A stretch of 64,000 nt of DNA, taken from NCBI RefSeq assembly GCF_019925205.1, contig NC_083560.1:125833062-125897061 (forward strand). The letters are read 5' to 3'. Position numbers and translations under genes: made by a program. Within the stretch, counting starts at the first letter, position 1, and each line of letters begins with the position of its first letter. The notes under the pieces are model-generated. The model did no database searches and was not told the origin of the DNA. It saw nothing but the letters and a program-made list of their open reading frames with translations. Source of the DNA: Metopolophium dirhodum. Taxonomy: Eukaryota > Arthropoda > Insecta > Hemiptera > Aphididae. Positions 37,701 to 52,700 of this stretch are shown one piece after another.

Positions 37701-40700
37701 AAATAATTTTCAAGATCTTTTAAAACATTATGAAATTAATGCAATATTTATTTTAGAAGTTGGTTCAATAAATATTTTCTCAAATCTTGAGTTTAAAAGT
37801 AGATTTATTGATCTAGTGAATAAAGGAACCCAAGAGTAAGATAAAATTCAAATATTTTAATCAACCTAAATCTAATATCTAAAGACCGGATTTATATTCT
37901 CTTAAAATACCTAAAATATGATGCTAATATTCTCTAAAAAACCTTCAAATATTCTCATTATATTCTCTTAAAATTTTAAAAAATATGTTAAAATATGCAA
38001 AAAAAATCAATAAACATCATTATATGCCTAAATTAACTTTAAAATTTTTTTTTTCAATATTACTTTAATAGTGAGGTATTAATTAGGTATTAAAAGTTGC
38101 GTATCCTAATGGAATACTATTTCACTTTAGTGAGAGTTGGAAATGATAAAAAAAAAAATTGTAAACGTTCAATCATTTTTTCTGGGTACTGTAATATTAA
38201 AATTCAAAATAAATACAAATTTTTTCTCACAATTTACGAAATATTACAAAATATGCTAAATGGGTTAAATATTCTCTAACCCATAAAATATTCTCAAATA
38301 TGCAAAAAAAACTTTTTCCTACGCATTTGAAATTGAACGAATCGTCCACATTTTTTACTCTCATAAGACTGCATAGACCCAGTAACGATATATAAAAACA
38401 TATAAATCCGGTCTTTACTGATAACTTATCTTCTAAATAGTGAATATTGTAGAATTTAAACATTCAATAATAAATTATAAATATGAATTTTAAAATACTC
38501 TTACCACTCACTTGTTATACCTTAATATTATTTAAAGGGTATGAATAATGAAGATTAGAATATGGAGACCAAACTCATATGCCCCCCCTCCCCTCTACTC
38601 GAAAAAGTTCTGTAATGAGTTACACGATTAAACGGTCACAGGCTGCGTTACAGTTGCAAAGGTAGCTAATAAAGCACACTACACAAAAAAATGTTTTCTT
38701 CAAATTACTATTAAATATTAAATTATTTAAGCAGATATTAAGGTATATTTTAGTATTACCGGCTGACGCCATTGGGCTTGACTTGATATAAATACCTATA
38801 TTACATGTGCAAAATATTGTGCTAAAGATGATAGTAGTATCAGAATTTCAATAAATTACATTAATATTTTAAAAAAGATAATGGCTGGTTGTACCATGTT
38901 TTGTTGAGATAAGTGATTGCTACAGTTATAAAGGCGTATGTATCAAAAATTACTTTTAAAACGTCTTAAATATTTAAAAAAAAAAACAAAGGAATTAAGA
39001 CAAATTCTGGTTCTATTAACATTCTCAGTATATATAAACACATAATTTATGTACATAAAAAATTCAAAAACATACTTTAAAGCCAAGTAAACTATTGTGT
39101 GAAGCAACCAACTTTTATACTTATAAGATAGGCAATTACTGTGAGCCCGAACCAACAACGCTGCACAATTATAATATTCAATTCCTTATAATTCTTTGAA
39201 CAATGTGACTATATTAGTAAAAATGTTAAAACTGTACCATTTTTCTTAGAATTAAAAATTCTTTCAAATTAAAAATATTTTTTTTTTGTTTTGAGCTTCT
39301 TTAAGGTTGTTCCCACGTAATATAAAGATTATTCACGTTTTTAAGTTTTTTGAAAAATGTATGCATTGTTTTGAACCATTAAATGAACCCATTATACGTT
39401 GTTTGGATATTTCTGTTACGCATTAATACATGTATATAAATATTATATGATGTATGTTTCATTAACATTTTTTTTTGTTTTATTACACGTTCAAAAAAAA
39501 AATTTTAAAAAGATTTGTGGGAGGGTACTTGCCTCTAGTTCTACCAGGTTACAGCACCGCATGTATGAATGTTTTATTTTACAAGCTATAAAATGCATAA
39601 TGAGTAAATGTTCAAAATAATGCAATCATTCCCAAAAAAAAAACATTAATAATCCCTATACCACAAGGGTTAAAGTAGCAATCATGCGACCGCAATGCTG
39701 CCTGTGGTCATTTAATCATCCTATTATGGCGCCAGGTGCTGATGCCATTTTGTCCTAAAAAATACACTCTGCAAGAATAACGACACTGCCTTGTAAAATC
39801 AACCAATTTCATAATTTTTTTTTTAAATGCTAGAGGAAAATATTCTACAGCCCGCATCAATCTCTGTTTATCAATATTTTGTTCCCAAACTTAATAATAT
39901 GTTTAAAAAATACAAGATAAAAAGCATTTTTACAATTTTTTTAATACAATTATTTGAAATTAAATACAAAATCAGAGATCAATGTGGGGTGTAGGAAGTC
40001 TTCTTCTTTCAGATAAAAACATAATCATCAAAATCTGACAATTCTATAAAGCTATTCCCGTGAAGTCATTTTTTTTGATATAATACAACCTATCAACCCC
40101 TTCTGAATAGGTATCGGGTAGTAGATTAATGAAAAAGTATTATAATTGAGGTGGCAACTAAAATATAAAATTGTATTGAATTTTGGAAGTTTTAGAAAAC
40201 TGGTTTCGGACATCTAAATTTCTGGATGTTTTCAGAAGCGGATTATAGTCTTCTTATCCTAGTCTTCATGGTATGAATTGTTATGAGCTAAGTAGATAAA
40301 AAAAATGTATTGATCAAGTGTGTATTAATATTAATTAAAGAATTAATAAAATGTGATTATATATATTCAGATCTTATATTTGAAGAATTAATATGACTAG
40401 GTTATATAAACCTTTATAACATTGGTTAATTTATAAAATATGGCCTCATTTTACATACATGCAATATTTTACAATATATTTTATAGTACAATCAATATAT
40501 CTTACAACCATATTATTTAATACTGATTTATTTAAGATAAAATAAACTTCTTGTATGTTGTGGAGTGTTAATCTTATGTTAATCAACTTTTATTGAAATT
40601 AAATAACATTTTACCTATAGTAATATGAATGATTTTATGCTTACAAATTGTATTAAGTTAGGAATTATTAACTCGTCTATTGATTGAAAAGTCAATGAAG

Positions 40701-43700
40701 TATGCTTCATTTGATTAAGTTTATAAGCCGGTTATTTGTTATATTTAAATATATAAATTTTAAGCATAAGAAAAAATTTAAACCCATACAATTTTTTAGC
40801 TTATTATCATTAATGTTATTAAGTAGAAATTATTTTTGTTGTGAGGCATATTATGTATGTTAGATGCTATTATAAATAAAATATATTTATCAGCACTTAT
40901 TTTTCTAACAATTGAAATATTATGTTATATGGAAATTATTTGTAAATTTCAGATTGGAAACATTGATAAAAAAGTTTGCAGATAATGAGTTACAATATAC
41001 TAATACTATAACTGATGAAACATATATTAAAGCATTAACTGGTAATTACAAATTTTATTTTTTCTTTAAATATGAAACATTATAACTTATTTTATTGTTG
41101 AGTATAATATTTAGTCACCTCTTGGTAGTTTGATGTTTAAGGAAATTGAAAAATATTTAGTCACCTCTTGGTAGTTTGATGTTAAAGGAAATTGAAAAAT
41201 ATTTTAATCTTCAAAAATGTTGATTTGAGAAAAAAAATACTTTGGTTGTTAGAAGATATTTTTAATATAACATTTATAGTGATTGATGTTCAAGTTATCA
41301 GAGGATTGGCTGTATTATGAAATTTATTAAGTTTATCAATATTTACTATTAAGGTTTAATGATTTGCTGTGACGATGAATATTTGAAAGTGGACGCTTTA
41401 CAATTTTTTAACGAATTCTTCAAAAGAATTATTTATATTTCCATATGCCACTTTAGCGATATTTCGTATGGATACATTTTAGAAGTTAACCCTTATATTA
41501 TAACTGATGCTATTTGTGCAGTATTAGCAAATGAAAAAGAAAATATTTTTCATTTTGGTGTAAAAGCTACAGAATTTATCTTGAGAGAATCGCGCAATAT
41601 CCTAGGAGATAATGTATGTATTAATTATTTAATATAATTATAAGTTATATTTATTTTAATCTTAATAACAAATATATTGCTATTTTAGGTGGTTTATTTT
41701 CCTTTTATTACTTACATGTTCCGGCAATTTTGTGAACTTTGCTATGATTTAAGTTGGATTCATAAACGCGGAGGTTGCTTGGGATTACAAACTTTGTTTT
41801 CAAATTTACTAAAAGAAGATACTGAGGCTAACGATTATTCCAATTGGTTTATTAAACATTTTAATGATACATTTAGAGCCACGCTGTTCATATTTTTCGA
41901 TTATAACAGACATGTATTATTTTTAATAATTTATAATTTATCAATGTTATAAATATATTTATAACTGAATTATGTCCATTTTAGTTGACATTTGGTACTC
42001 TAAAAATTGCCGAAAGTAATTTAGATAACATGTTAAACTGGCTTTACTGGGTTAAACCAAATAATCCATCACATGATTTGATACAGGACACTATTTTGAT
42101 GGAGATTACTGATTACATAACTGGCCCAAACGATTTGCTCAGAGAACAGGTTATAAAATTATTAAATATTAAAAAAAAAACTTTTACTTTTTAACTCTTC
42201 CTGGTAATAATAAGTTGTCATAAATTAAAACCTAAATTATATTATATTTTACATTTTTGTTTCAAGTGCATTTACAAGTATTATATTTGATGTCTATACT
42301 GATTCTAATTTTTTTACAGTCCATAAGAATTATTAATTTAATGGCAAAAAAACAACAAAAATCGATTTCGGATATTTTAGAGCCATATCATAAGCAAATT
42401 CAACTAGCAATTCCGGGAAATCGATTATTTGATACTTATACTTTTAAATCACAAATTGGTATGATGAAAGGGCACATATTTTGTGCATTGCATTCTATTC
42501 CTACTGAACAATTTGGTAAGTTATTTATACAGATTTACCTATGTTATAATATTTTAAAATTGTAAATCTCATTTGTATTTTTTTTTTCAATCATAGATGT
42601 TTTAAATAAAATAAATTTATTTTATTTTAATATAATCAATATTGTATGCAAAGGTGATAATAAAGAAATTAGTTCAATAAAGATGTTGAAATGTTTAACA
42701 TCTACTCAGTTATTTGAATTTCGTCAAACAGCCATGGAAGTTTTAGTACACTGTTCAAGTTTTATGGAAAATTCAGATAATATTTTAATATTTGAAATAT
42801 TTTTAAACGCACTAATGAGTTCTGATATTAAAATGCAAGAAATAGTGTACCAATGTTTAAAATCTCGTAGTATAAATCTGATCATAGAATTAAAAATGGT
42901 AAAATAAATTAAATGAAAGATTATTTGTAAGTACTTTTGTAGTTTAACTAAATCAAATTTTGTTTAGGTGGATAAATTATTATTATATTATAATGATTTG
43001 TTTCAAGACCCAGAAAAGGTTACATTAATAAATATTAATTACATTTTTTATATAACAAAATTATTTCCATCTGGTCCAAATAAAATGTTTTGTACAACTT
43101 TAATAAATTCATTTCAATATTTATGGAACAATCAAAATCGTTGTATTCATAGTAAGTAAATAATAGTTATAATTATTATTCTTATTTTAATTTTTAAAAT
43201 ATACTTAAATATATTAAGAATTTAAAATTGCTAAATTAATTATAATACATGCCTTTTAATAAAAATTTTGTTTTAGGAACATCTATGTATGAACTTGAAC
43301 TTAGTTTAGAGAAAATTTTACAAATAGTTAGTCAAATAACAGAAACACATTTTTTTCATATTAAAGAAATTTGTGAATTTATTTTGAATCAAAATACTTT
43401 AAATGTTGAGTTGTGTAATAGATTATATCCATATTTGACTGAATGTTTGTTGAAGTTTCCAGTAGACTGTGTACAATTATTTTTTTTAGAACAAAATATC
43501 AAGGTTTGATTTTTTTTAAAAAAAATATAATTTAGCATGTTTTGAAAATAATACATTCAGATGTAATTAAAAAAATTTGATTTAGAACTCAACTTGGACT
43601 TTATTTTTTAATTCAATGATACGGAATAACAAATGTGAAATTCTCAGAAATGTGATGACATCAGACTGTACGCACCTTGAAACTTTATTGTCAGCTTCTA

Positions 43701-46700
43701 GAATTGGTTAGTTTTTGTTTTTATCTTAAAATGTATATTTTTAACATTGTTGAATTAGTTGTATGTACAAATTTGTGTTATTGACATTTTGAATTTTTAA
43801 AAGCATAAAAATGACTATAGTACTATAACCTCTATAACATATTAATAACTGTTTGTGTGTGTATCTTATATTTTATGATTTTACTTTGAATTATTATATC
43901 AGTAAGAATGATGAGATACAAGTACAATCACAGAAAACCTAGGTTTTATAGATTACTGATGGTAAATCGGTACTCGTTTGATTTTCAGGCTTTTAACAAT
44001 TGATCTAGTAAATTGTAGGAAAACAAAATAATTTCAATCAAACTCCTGACTATTTTTTGTATCATGTTTTACAAATGAGAAATGGTAAAATTTTAGAATA
44101 AATTTAAAATATAAAAATAATATACAAGTCATGCAATTCAATTTTGTTTGTGCTTAAATATAATCAGTGAAAATGAATAATAATAATACAGTGAAACTTC
44201 CATATAACAAAGTCGAATAAGCAGCAAAAAAAATTTGTTATATAGAGGAATTCGTTAAATAGAATTACGTATTTTTTTCAACTTTTTTTTTATTATTTTT
44301 TTATTATGTATATTGTATGTATGTAAAAACAACATCAAACATCATATTACAGTTTAATTTAATTTTTAACCTTAAATATAATTTAAAAGAAATAATCAGT
44401 AAGTTTTGTTTGCTTATTATTTTTGAAAATTGTCCTTCTTTCGTAAAAAGTTTCTATATCGTCAAGTTTTAAAAAAATTTCATCGGGAACATTTGCTTCT
44501 TGTCTAAAACCATTTCTTACCACCGATAAAGCGTTTAATATGTCTTCTTCTGTGAGTTTGGATTGTTCTACTGCATGTTCCCCTTCGTCGTCTTCTTCTT
44601 CAAATTCATCAGGTTTTTCTTTTTTTCTAACCTCTTCTACAATACTTTCTTCAGTAAGTGATTCATATACGGCGATATCTTCATCAATTTTCAAATACTC
44701 TTAGTAAAGTAACACCTTCGCAGTGAACTAACTCCCATTCTCGTTGTACATCTGGTATTTCAATATCGGTTTCAATATTTTCATTTGTAAATCCAGCTTT
44801 GAAAAAACATTTTTTTATGGTTTCGGACGTTACATCACTTCTCCAAGCTTTCGATACCTCAGAAATACAATCTCGCAGAGTAATTGTTGTTACCTACCTT
44901 CGGTGTCTTATCTTTATCGGGTACATTGTTCATGTACAATTTTAGAACTATGACATAAACTATCAATTTGATAGTGACAACATTTACAAAAACTGGTTTT
45001 TATCGAATAATTATTTCGTTATATAGAAACATCAGATTCGTTATTTGGAGATAAATTTACGTGTAATTAACAATGAAGGTCATAGTTCTTAAAAATATTT
45101 CGTTAAACAGAAAATTTTGTTAAATGGAAGTTCGTTATATGGAAGTTTCACTGTAATAATAATAACTAGACCAAAAAAACGAAGTATCAAAATCAAGTAG
45201 TGAATGCTAGGTTTTATCGGTAGTCATCGGGGCTCAGACTTTATGCAGCCCGGACTTTATGCGCTAAAAACCAATAAAATATGTACATATGTACTAAAAA
45301 AAGCTCAAATATGCAGTATAATATGCAATTACTTTTTTATGAAATATATATTTATATAATAATAAACTTGGAAAAAACATAATTATTAAAAAAAAATGTA
45401 TTTACAAATTGTGTGTGTATATTTTTTGTTTATAGATCTTAAAGCATTCTCAGTCCTAAATTTAAAAAAAAAGTTAAATAGATCAAATACAGCAAATATT
45501 AAATCATTATATTAATTTAAAAACAAAATATATTTTATTATTCAAAACATGTTAAATATGACCGCCCCATCATACAACTATTTACAATTAATACTCGATA
45601 TATACTATAGTTCAAAATATAGACAAGGTGACGGTGTGCAGCAACTTTTTATTTTTAATTTATTGAAAATTTGTTTGTTATTGATTAATTAACATAATAT
45701 GCATTAATATGCTTAAAATCTTTAAATATTCAATATCATATAAATTTATTAAAGTATGCAAAAATAGGCAACAAATATTTGTATTTCGACTGTATGCATT
45801 ATGGAATGAATTTATGTATTGATTCAGATTTTGAATATGCAGCTTCCTAAAAAATGCGTGAAGTACCGAGCCCTGGTATTATTCTTTTATTATAACATAT
45901 ATATCCATTATATTATATTATTCTGTAAGGAACCAAATTAAATGGTTTATACAAATTGGCAGTATGTTAGGCCAATGTTAATATGTTTATGACTTAAACT
46001 TTCAATAAAATAAATTTACATACATTGTCATATGCTAACATGTTTTTAGTTGTCATTAGTATATAGCATTATTTGTTCATTGTAAACTTAACATTTATTC
46101 TTTATTTTTTTTACATATATTTAGATCCATCAAGAACTATTCAATATGAAAGTATTCAAATAATTTATAATTTGGTACAAACGGCAAAAAAATGGATTTT
46201 TAGTTCAAAAAAAATTATAAGCATAATACTAAATATTTGGACCAGTCCTCAGTACAAAGTAATTTTTATAAATTTTATTTCACATTATGCAATTAAATTA
46301 AAGTAGTTTAAGTAAAAAAGTGAAACGTTCATATAATAAACACTTTTCACTGTGGTTCCGTGATAGTGATCTAGGGGTTCCGCAGACCCATCCAAATTCA
46401 ATAATATTAACTTTATTGTAATGATCATTATAATTAATTTAGTTAATTGTTTTTATAAATTGATATTCTTAATTTTGGGGCTATTTAGATTTTTTTTACC
46501 AACTTGATGGTTACATGAACAAAAAAGTTTTTACAAACCATTGGTTTATTCTATTAAGTTTAACCTTAATGTTTGATGTTACACAACTGCAAACTTTTTA
46601 CTTTTTTGATAACACATTGCAAACATTGTAGGCGGATTAAAGAAATAATATTTTTTCTTCCTAAAATTTGAGTAACATTGGTAGTTGTAATTTTTATATA

Positions 46701-49700
46701 GTTGTATAGCGATAATGATAGTAAAAATGATTTTCACTATCATAAATTATTATAAATATAAATAATATTAAGACGTTCAAATTTAAAATTTTTTTTTCAA
46801 AAGTCATTAATTATCAAATTAATAATAAATCATAATGTTGAATTATTTATTTTGATGACTTTTTAAGGAGCGTTATAAAAATTTAGCTGCTATTAAATCA
46901 ACAGAATGGAATGAACCCAAAATGCTATTAAAAATTGTACTGGCATATTATCGAGATAACAATGATGAAGTATTTATACTCTTTCAAATACTTCCCGTGT
47001 TTTCAAATCGATTTCCTATCGATATAAATGTAAGTTTTATTTGAAAGATTTGTTATGTGTTCATATTTTTTAAAATGTTATTGAAACAGTTTTTCAGAAG
47101 ATTTTTAGAAAATGAAATAATACAATCAAGTAGCATACAATGGAAACGAATGGTCTTTTTTAAATTTATTGAATTGTATCAAAAAAGAACTGCAAATACT
47201 GATATTTTAGGAAAAATACTTCAATATATAATACTACCGTGTTTTTCATTGTGTTATAAGAGAGGGGAAAAACAACAACTATTATGTACATTAGGTAAAA
47301 TTGATGAAAATATAATTGGAGTTGTTTTAAATAAAGTAAGTATTTCCTTTTTTAAAAATAGTAAATTAAACAATATTTTTACACTAAATATGTTCATGCA
47401 CAAATATTATGTCTACACATTACACATACATTATTTTCATGATTTATTTATGTAAATCATCAATGATATTTAAGCTTTGTTAGTAAAAAAACATTTTTTG
47501 ATACATGTATCCATTACACTTTTTTATATTTTATAAATTGGAGTTGTTTATAAAATCAACAAATAAGTAATAGTATAGACTATAGATACATTTTCTGGAA
47601 GCTGTTATTTGAGTTGTATAAATTAAAAATCTTGAGAAAAAAATAGATTCTTGAGGATTTGCCTTCTACACTTTTTATATTTTCTAAATTGGAGTTTTTA
47701 ATAAAATCAACAAATAAGTAATAGTATAGATTAATTTTTTGGAGGCTGTTATTTGCAGTACATAAATTAAAAATCTTGAGGAAATTATAGATCCTTGAGG
47801 GTTTACCTTCATTGGTGAGATTTTGTTCAGTATTAAAAGTTACGTGTGTTTCTAATATAAAATAAATTAAAAACTATTTGTCATCTTAGACAATACAAAT
47901 GTTAAGTGCAAAGAATAACAATTTTAGCCAATTATTGAAATGTATTAACAGAGTACAATAAAATTACAAAAATATTTTATTTTAATTAAGTTTATCTAAT
48001 AAGCTTTAGAACATTAATGGTTTGAACGATTTTGTAAACCAGTCTACGGTAGAATATATTTTTTATACTATTATTTTATATTAATAATAGCTTTCCATTA
48101 ATTTATGTATTTAGATTTTTAACAATATTCGAGTTGTATTGAGTGGATGTGATTTTGATGGAATTAAAGTATTCTTATGCCAACTTATTTGTCTGTTAAT
48201 TGAAGATTTACTGTGTTTCAATGACAGTATTTGTGACTTGATATATAATTCCATAATATCTTGCACATGGTATAAATGTACAATGGATATAAATGTTAAA
48301 TATCACTGCTATTTGATCTTAACATACATAATGTTATCTGACAATCCTCCTAAAAGAGAAAAACTTAATCAAAGTTAGTTGATTTGGTTATCATTAACTA
48401 TTCATAATTTAAATACAATGTTCTTTATATTATTTATAAATTATGATTAAAATATATTGTTTAAAGGCTGTGTTTAGAGACACTGACGTCAGCAGGGCCG
48501 GGTTTGAAGGAGGGTTTTTTAAGGGCACTTGTCTCCCGGTCAGCTGATGTTTGGGAGCATCTGTATGCCAGAATACTATAAAAAAAATGTAAAACTTTTT
48601 GACCCCCAGTTTAGGAAATGTATGAAAAAAAATGTCAACGTCAAAAAATAAATATTGATTTGTATTTATATACATATTTGGGCTGCAAACATGGGAGGAT
48701 GGCATTGGGACATCAAGCAAATACAAAATACTGTAGTATATAGGTATAAACGTTCAAAAGCTTATATGATTTATTTTTAAACAGCATGGTGGTAGTGCCC
48801 AGATAACCCGAGTTTGATAAGACTTGACATAGATTTCTGCTTCTAAAGGTCACCAGATTTTTTTTGACATCATTTTTAATGTACTATTTACAGTATTACA
48901 TTTAATTAAACTTTATTTATAATTTATTATTAATATAACAATCTAAAAGTACTCAAGGCTTAAGTTCAATATGTTAATAATTAACATGTTATGGGATTAA
49001 AATACTTATTTATTTTCACCCTTCAAATTATGAAGGTTTAATAAAATTATTATAATATTGCTATCTTTCAATGCATTTTTAAATTTGTGATATATGAGCA
49101 GCGGTTTTAAACTTGAAATAAACACGTTTTAGGTAGATAGTTTTAACATGCAAGTTTGCATATTTTTAACTTTATTCCTTAACTACTAAAAAAATTAGCC
49201 TCGGGCATCCAAAAGTCTAAATCTGGCCCTGGACATCAGTGTTTGTAATGTGCATATGCACCTACTATAGGTGCATCATGCAGTTCTCTCATTATCAACA
49301 TTAACATCCATGCATACTTCATCAACACAGATATCTGTGCACACATCATAAACACGGATGTCCGTATCTCTAGACACAGTATTGTTCAAATGATTTTTTT
49401 AAAAATTTTTTTGTTTTACTTAATTATTATAATGGTTCTAGTGATACATTATGAGCTTTTAAAAGCTAGCTTTAGTGAAGCTTTACCAGTAATAAATTAC
49501 TCATTAAACTTGATAGTTTCTGCTATCTGTAAAAAAAATGGTAATGTACAAGGTTTAGTTGCATGCATTAAGAAGATATTGTTCAATGAATCACAAAATG
49601 TGCCAATTCTACATCATATTTGTTTATTTGTAATTAAGTATAATACAGTAAGTTATTATGATTATAACTTGAATAATTTCTATTAAAACTAAACTGTTTG

Positions 49701-52700
49701 TATTTATATATTATTTCAGTTGTTTTTCCCTTTCAAAGAGTTTTTGATTAATAATATCATAAAAGCTTTATTTCCAATTGCCAAAACTAACAATATACCT
49801 GATTTTAAAAATACAGCAATAGAATTGGCATGTTTGATAATAAGCTGGGAACTTACGGATAGTCCTTCAAATTCGGTAATATATTCAATATTGTATTTTT
49901 ACCAAATTATTATAATATTCCTTTTTTACCATTTGTATTAAATAGACATTAACACTACCTCTCAAACGTTCAATTGATGATGCAAAATCTAAAGTAGAGA
50001 ATAATAACTCGCAGCCACAAAAAAAGAAATCATCTCAATGTATTGAAAACTGTTTGAACTTTTTGGCAATGGTTGGGTGCCAGGTACTGTAATATAATAA
50101 CTATACTTAAATGTTTATTATTTGTAACCAAATATAAATTAATTTTTATTTAGACACATGATGATAAACCGGAAAGCTTGATAAGTAAACTAGCAATACG
50201 CAGTAGAAAGTTATTTAAAAAAATATTGAACACTGAACCAATCGATACTGCGCAACTACAATTAAAATTTGGATGGTTTGAAAAACTTTGTGACTCATTT
50301 TTGAAAAAAGAACAACTTTTTAAACAAAACCCAAAATCTATTCATGGCAACTCTTCTGCAAGTTTAATGAATTTGTTAGCAGCGTTTGAGACTATATCAT
50401 TTTTGCTAAGTGTGTTACCACAACATACAATGATAGAAGCTATAAAACCTGTCGAGGATCATCTTATCAAATTTCTTCAATTTGCATTTATTGAAGTAAT
50501 ATTATTACTCTTGAATAATTAAGAAGTTTTGTATGAAAACTTAATAAATATTGCATTTCTTATTTTATTTTAATAGGGACCTACTTTAAGCAATCCTCAT
50601 AACCATAGAGATATTATAATAACTAATCGACATCTCACTGTACTACAAGTCAAACAAGTTAGTTATTTATTGTATTAAGAGATAGTATTTTTTGCTTAAA
50701 TATTTAAAAGTCAATGAAATATTTCATTTATAAGTGTATTTAGTTATATTCATTGTAATCTTTAGGTTAACGAAGGAACATTAAAATTCATTGCTGATAT
50801 TTTAAAAACATTTTCATCAAATGAAGGATTAGAAAAGCTGCACTCATACATACAAACGGTACTAATGAACTTTTCAAATCATATGACTCAATTGACATTA
50901 TAAATGTATGTTTTAGATAATTTCAGAGGGTTTGAGTAGTAATTGTTCAAACAAATTAGAAATCAGTTTGACGTTATTAAGAGTTTCATTAATACATTTT
51001 CCAAATTATATGAATAACGAATTACTTAATACTATGGGAGATATAATGTTTAAATTTAATGAAAGTCAGTATATTGTGAATAAATATATTATGTAGAAAT
51101 AATAAATACTAGCCAGTTTGATAAATTCAAATATACAACTACATATTTGTTATTAAATCGAAAATGTACAAATATTTTTCAGATAACAGAAATCCAAATG
51201 TTAAGGTATTATGTTTAGAAATACTAAAAACTCATGTTGATACATTGCCACGTGTTGGTAAACAAGTATTTATTGAGAAAGTAGTAATAGAAAATTTGGA
51301 TAGAGCGAGAGATTTTGAAAACAATATACCGTTTGAAGTGCAACTAAAATGTTTTGAACTTGTCATTACTTATATAAAAGATATATCTGAAGCTGCTGAA
51401 GGAGTATTATTAAATTCAACACTTCTAGAGTATATAAGAACCACAACTGATGAACGAATAATGATAATAATTTTAAACGTAATTTAATTACAATTTTTTT
51501 TTATCAATACTTTATTGTCATATTAAATAGTTTGTTTTTAAATATATTTTAATTACATTTCTTTATTTTAAGATTTTTTAATTTTAATAAATTTTTTTAG
51601 GTAATCACTAAATGGATTGAGATTTGTAGGGATGAGGCTGTATTTTTTAATTATCAAGTTATTAAAATTTTAAAATCCATCACTTTTATCAACCGGTTTC
51701 CAAAGTTAACCGATTATTGTTATAAACTGAACCTTGAAATTTTCAGGTACTTTGTGTTTAAAGCTATTGTATTATATTTTATTTGTCTTTTTAATTTATG
51801 TCAATTAGGGTTATCCTAATCAATTGCACTAATAAAATAATCAAAAATATTGAACTAAACCATTGGAGTTAAGTTAATTACAACAAACAAGTTATGAATA
51901 CTAAATTTGAAATAAATTAAAAAAAATTGTCAGCTAATTAAAACCTATAATATTTATGAATTGCAAAAATACAAATATTCTTACATACTACAATAAATAT
52001 TGATAAATGTATTTTAACAGTTTTTATGGCAAATATATTTTTATTTAATAGTGATTATAATAATAATAAGTAATTTAAATAATTTAAAAATTAGTTAATT
52101 AATGTAATAATAGTGTTATATTAATTAAGAATTTAGTACTAATTTAGTATACTTGTAACTGTTTTCTACATTTAGGATTTAATTTAAATTACTTTATAAT
52201 AAGTACTTTATAGCATAACAGCTAGTAACCACATAAGTATTGTTGATTATTCCATATTATTGTAATAATTTTAATCAACATAATTTATATTATTTTATTA
52301 ATTAATTTACTTTATTCAATTGTTTCCCTAATTTAAATTAATATGACATAGCCAAAGGTTTACAGAGCATTATACCTTGTTATTAGATTTCAATTAATTA
52401 AATATTTTTCTAAGTCATTTCAAAATTATGAAGTCCTGAGCATAGGTTGTCTATAGACAATAAACATGCCATTGATTATGACATTTTATAATCGTCCATA
52501 GCCCATATATATTATTAGTATTATTAAAATTATTCATATAAAATAATTTAAGTGTATAATTTTCAGAAATTGGTATTTTACGGAATGTATAGAATATGGT
52601 ATCAGTTGCAAATCTCCATCAATAAGATATGAGTTTTTAAATTTTTATGATACATTATGGCGTGACGGTGGATTATGCATAAGATTGTATACGTTAATGT

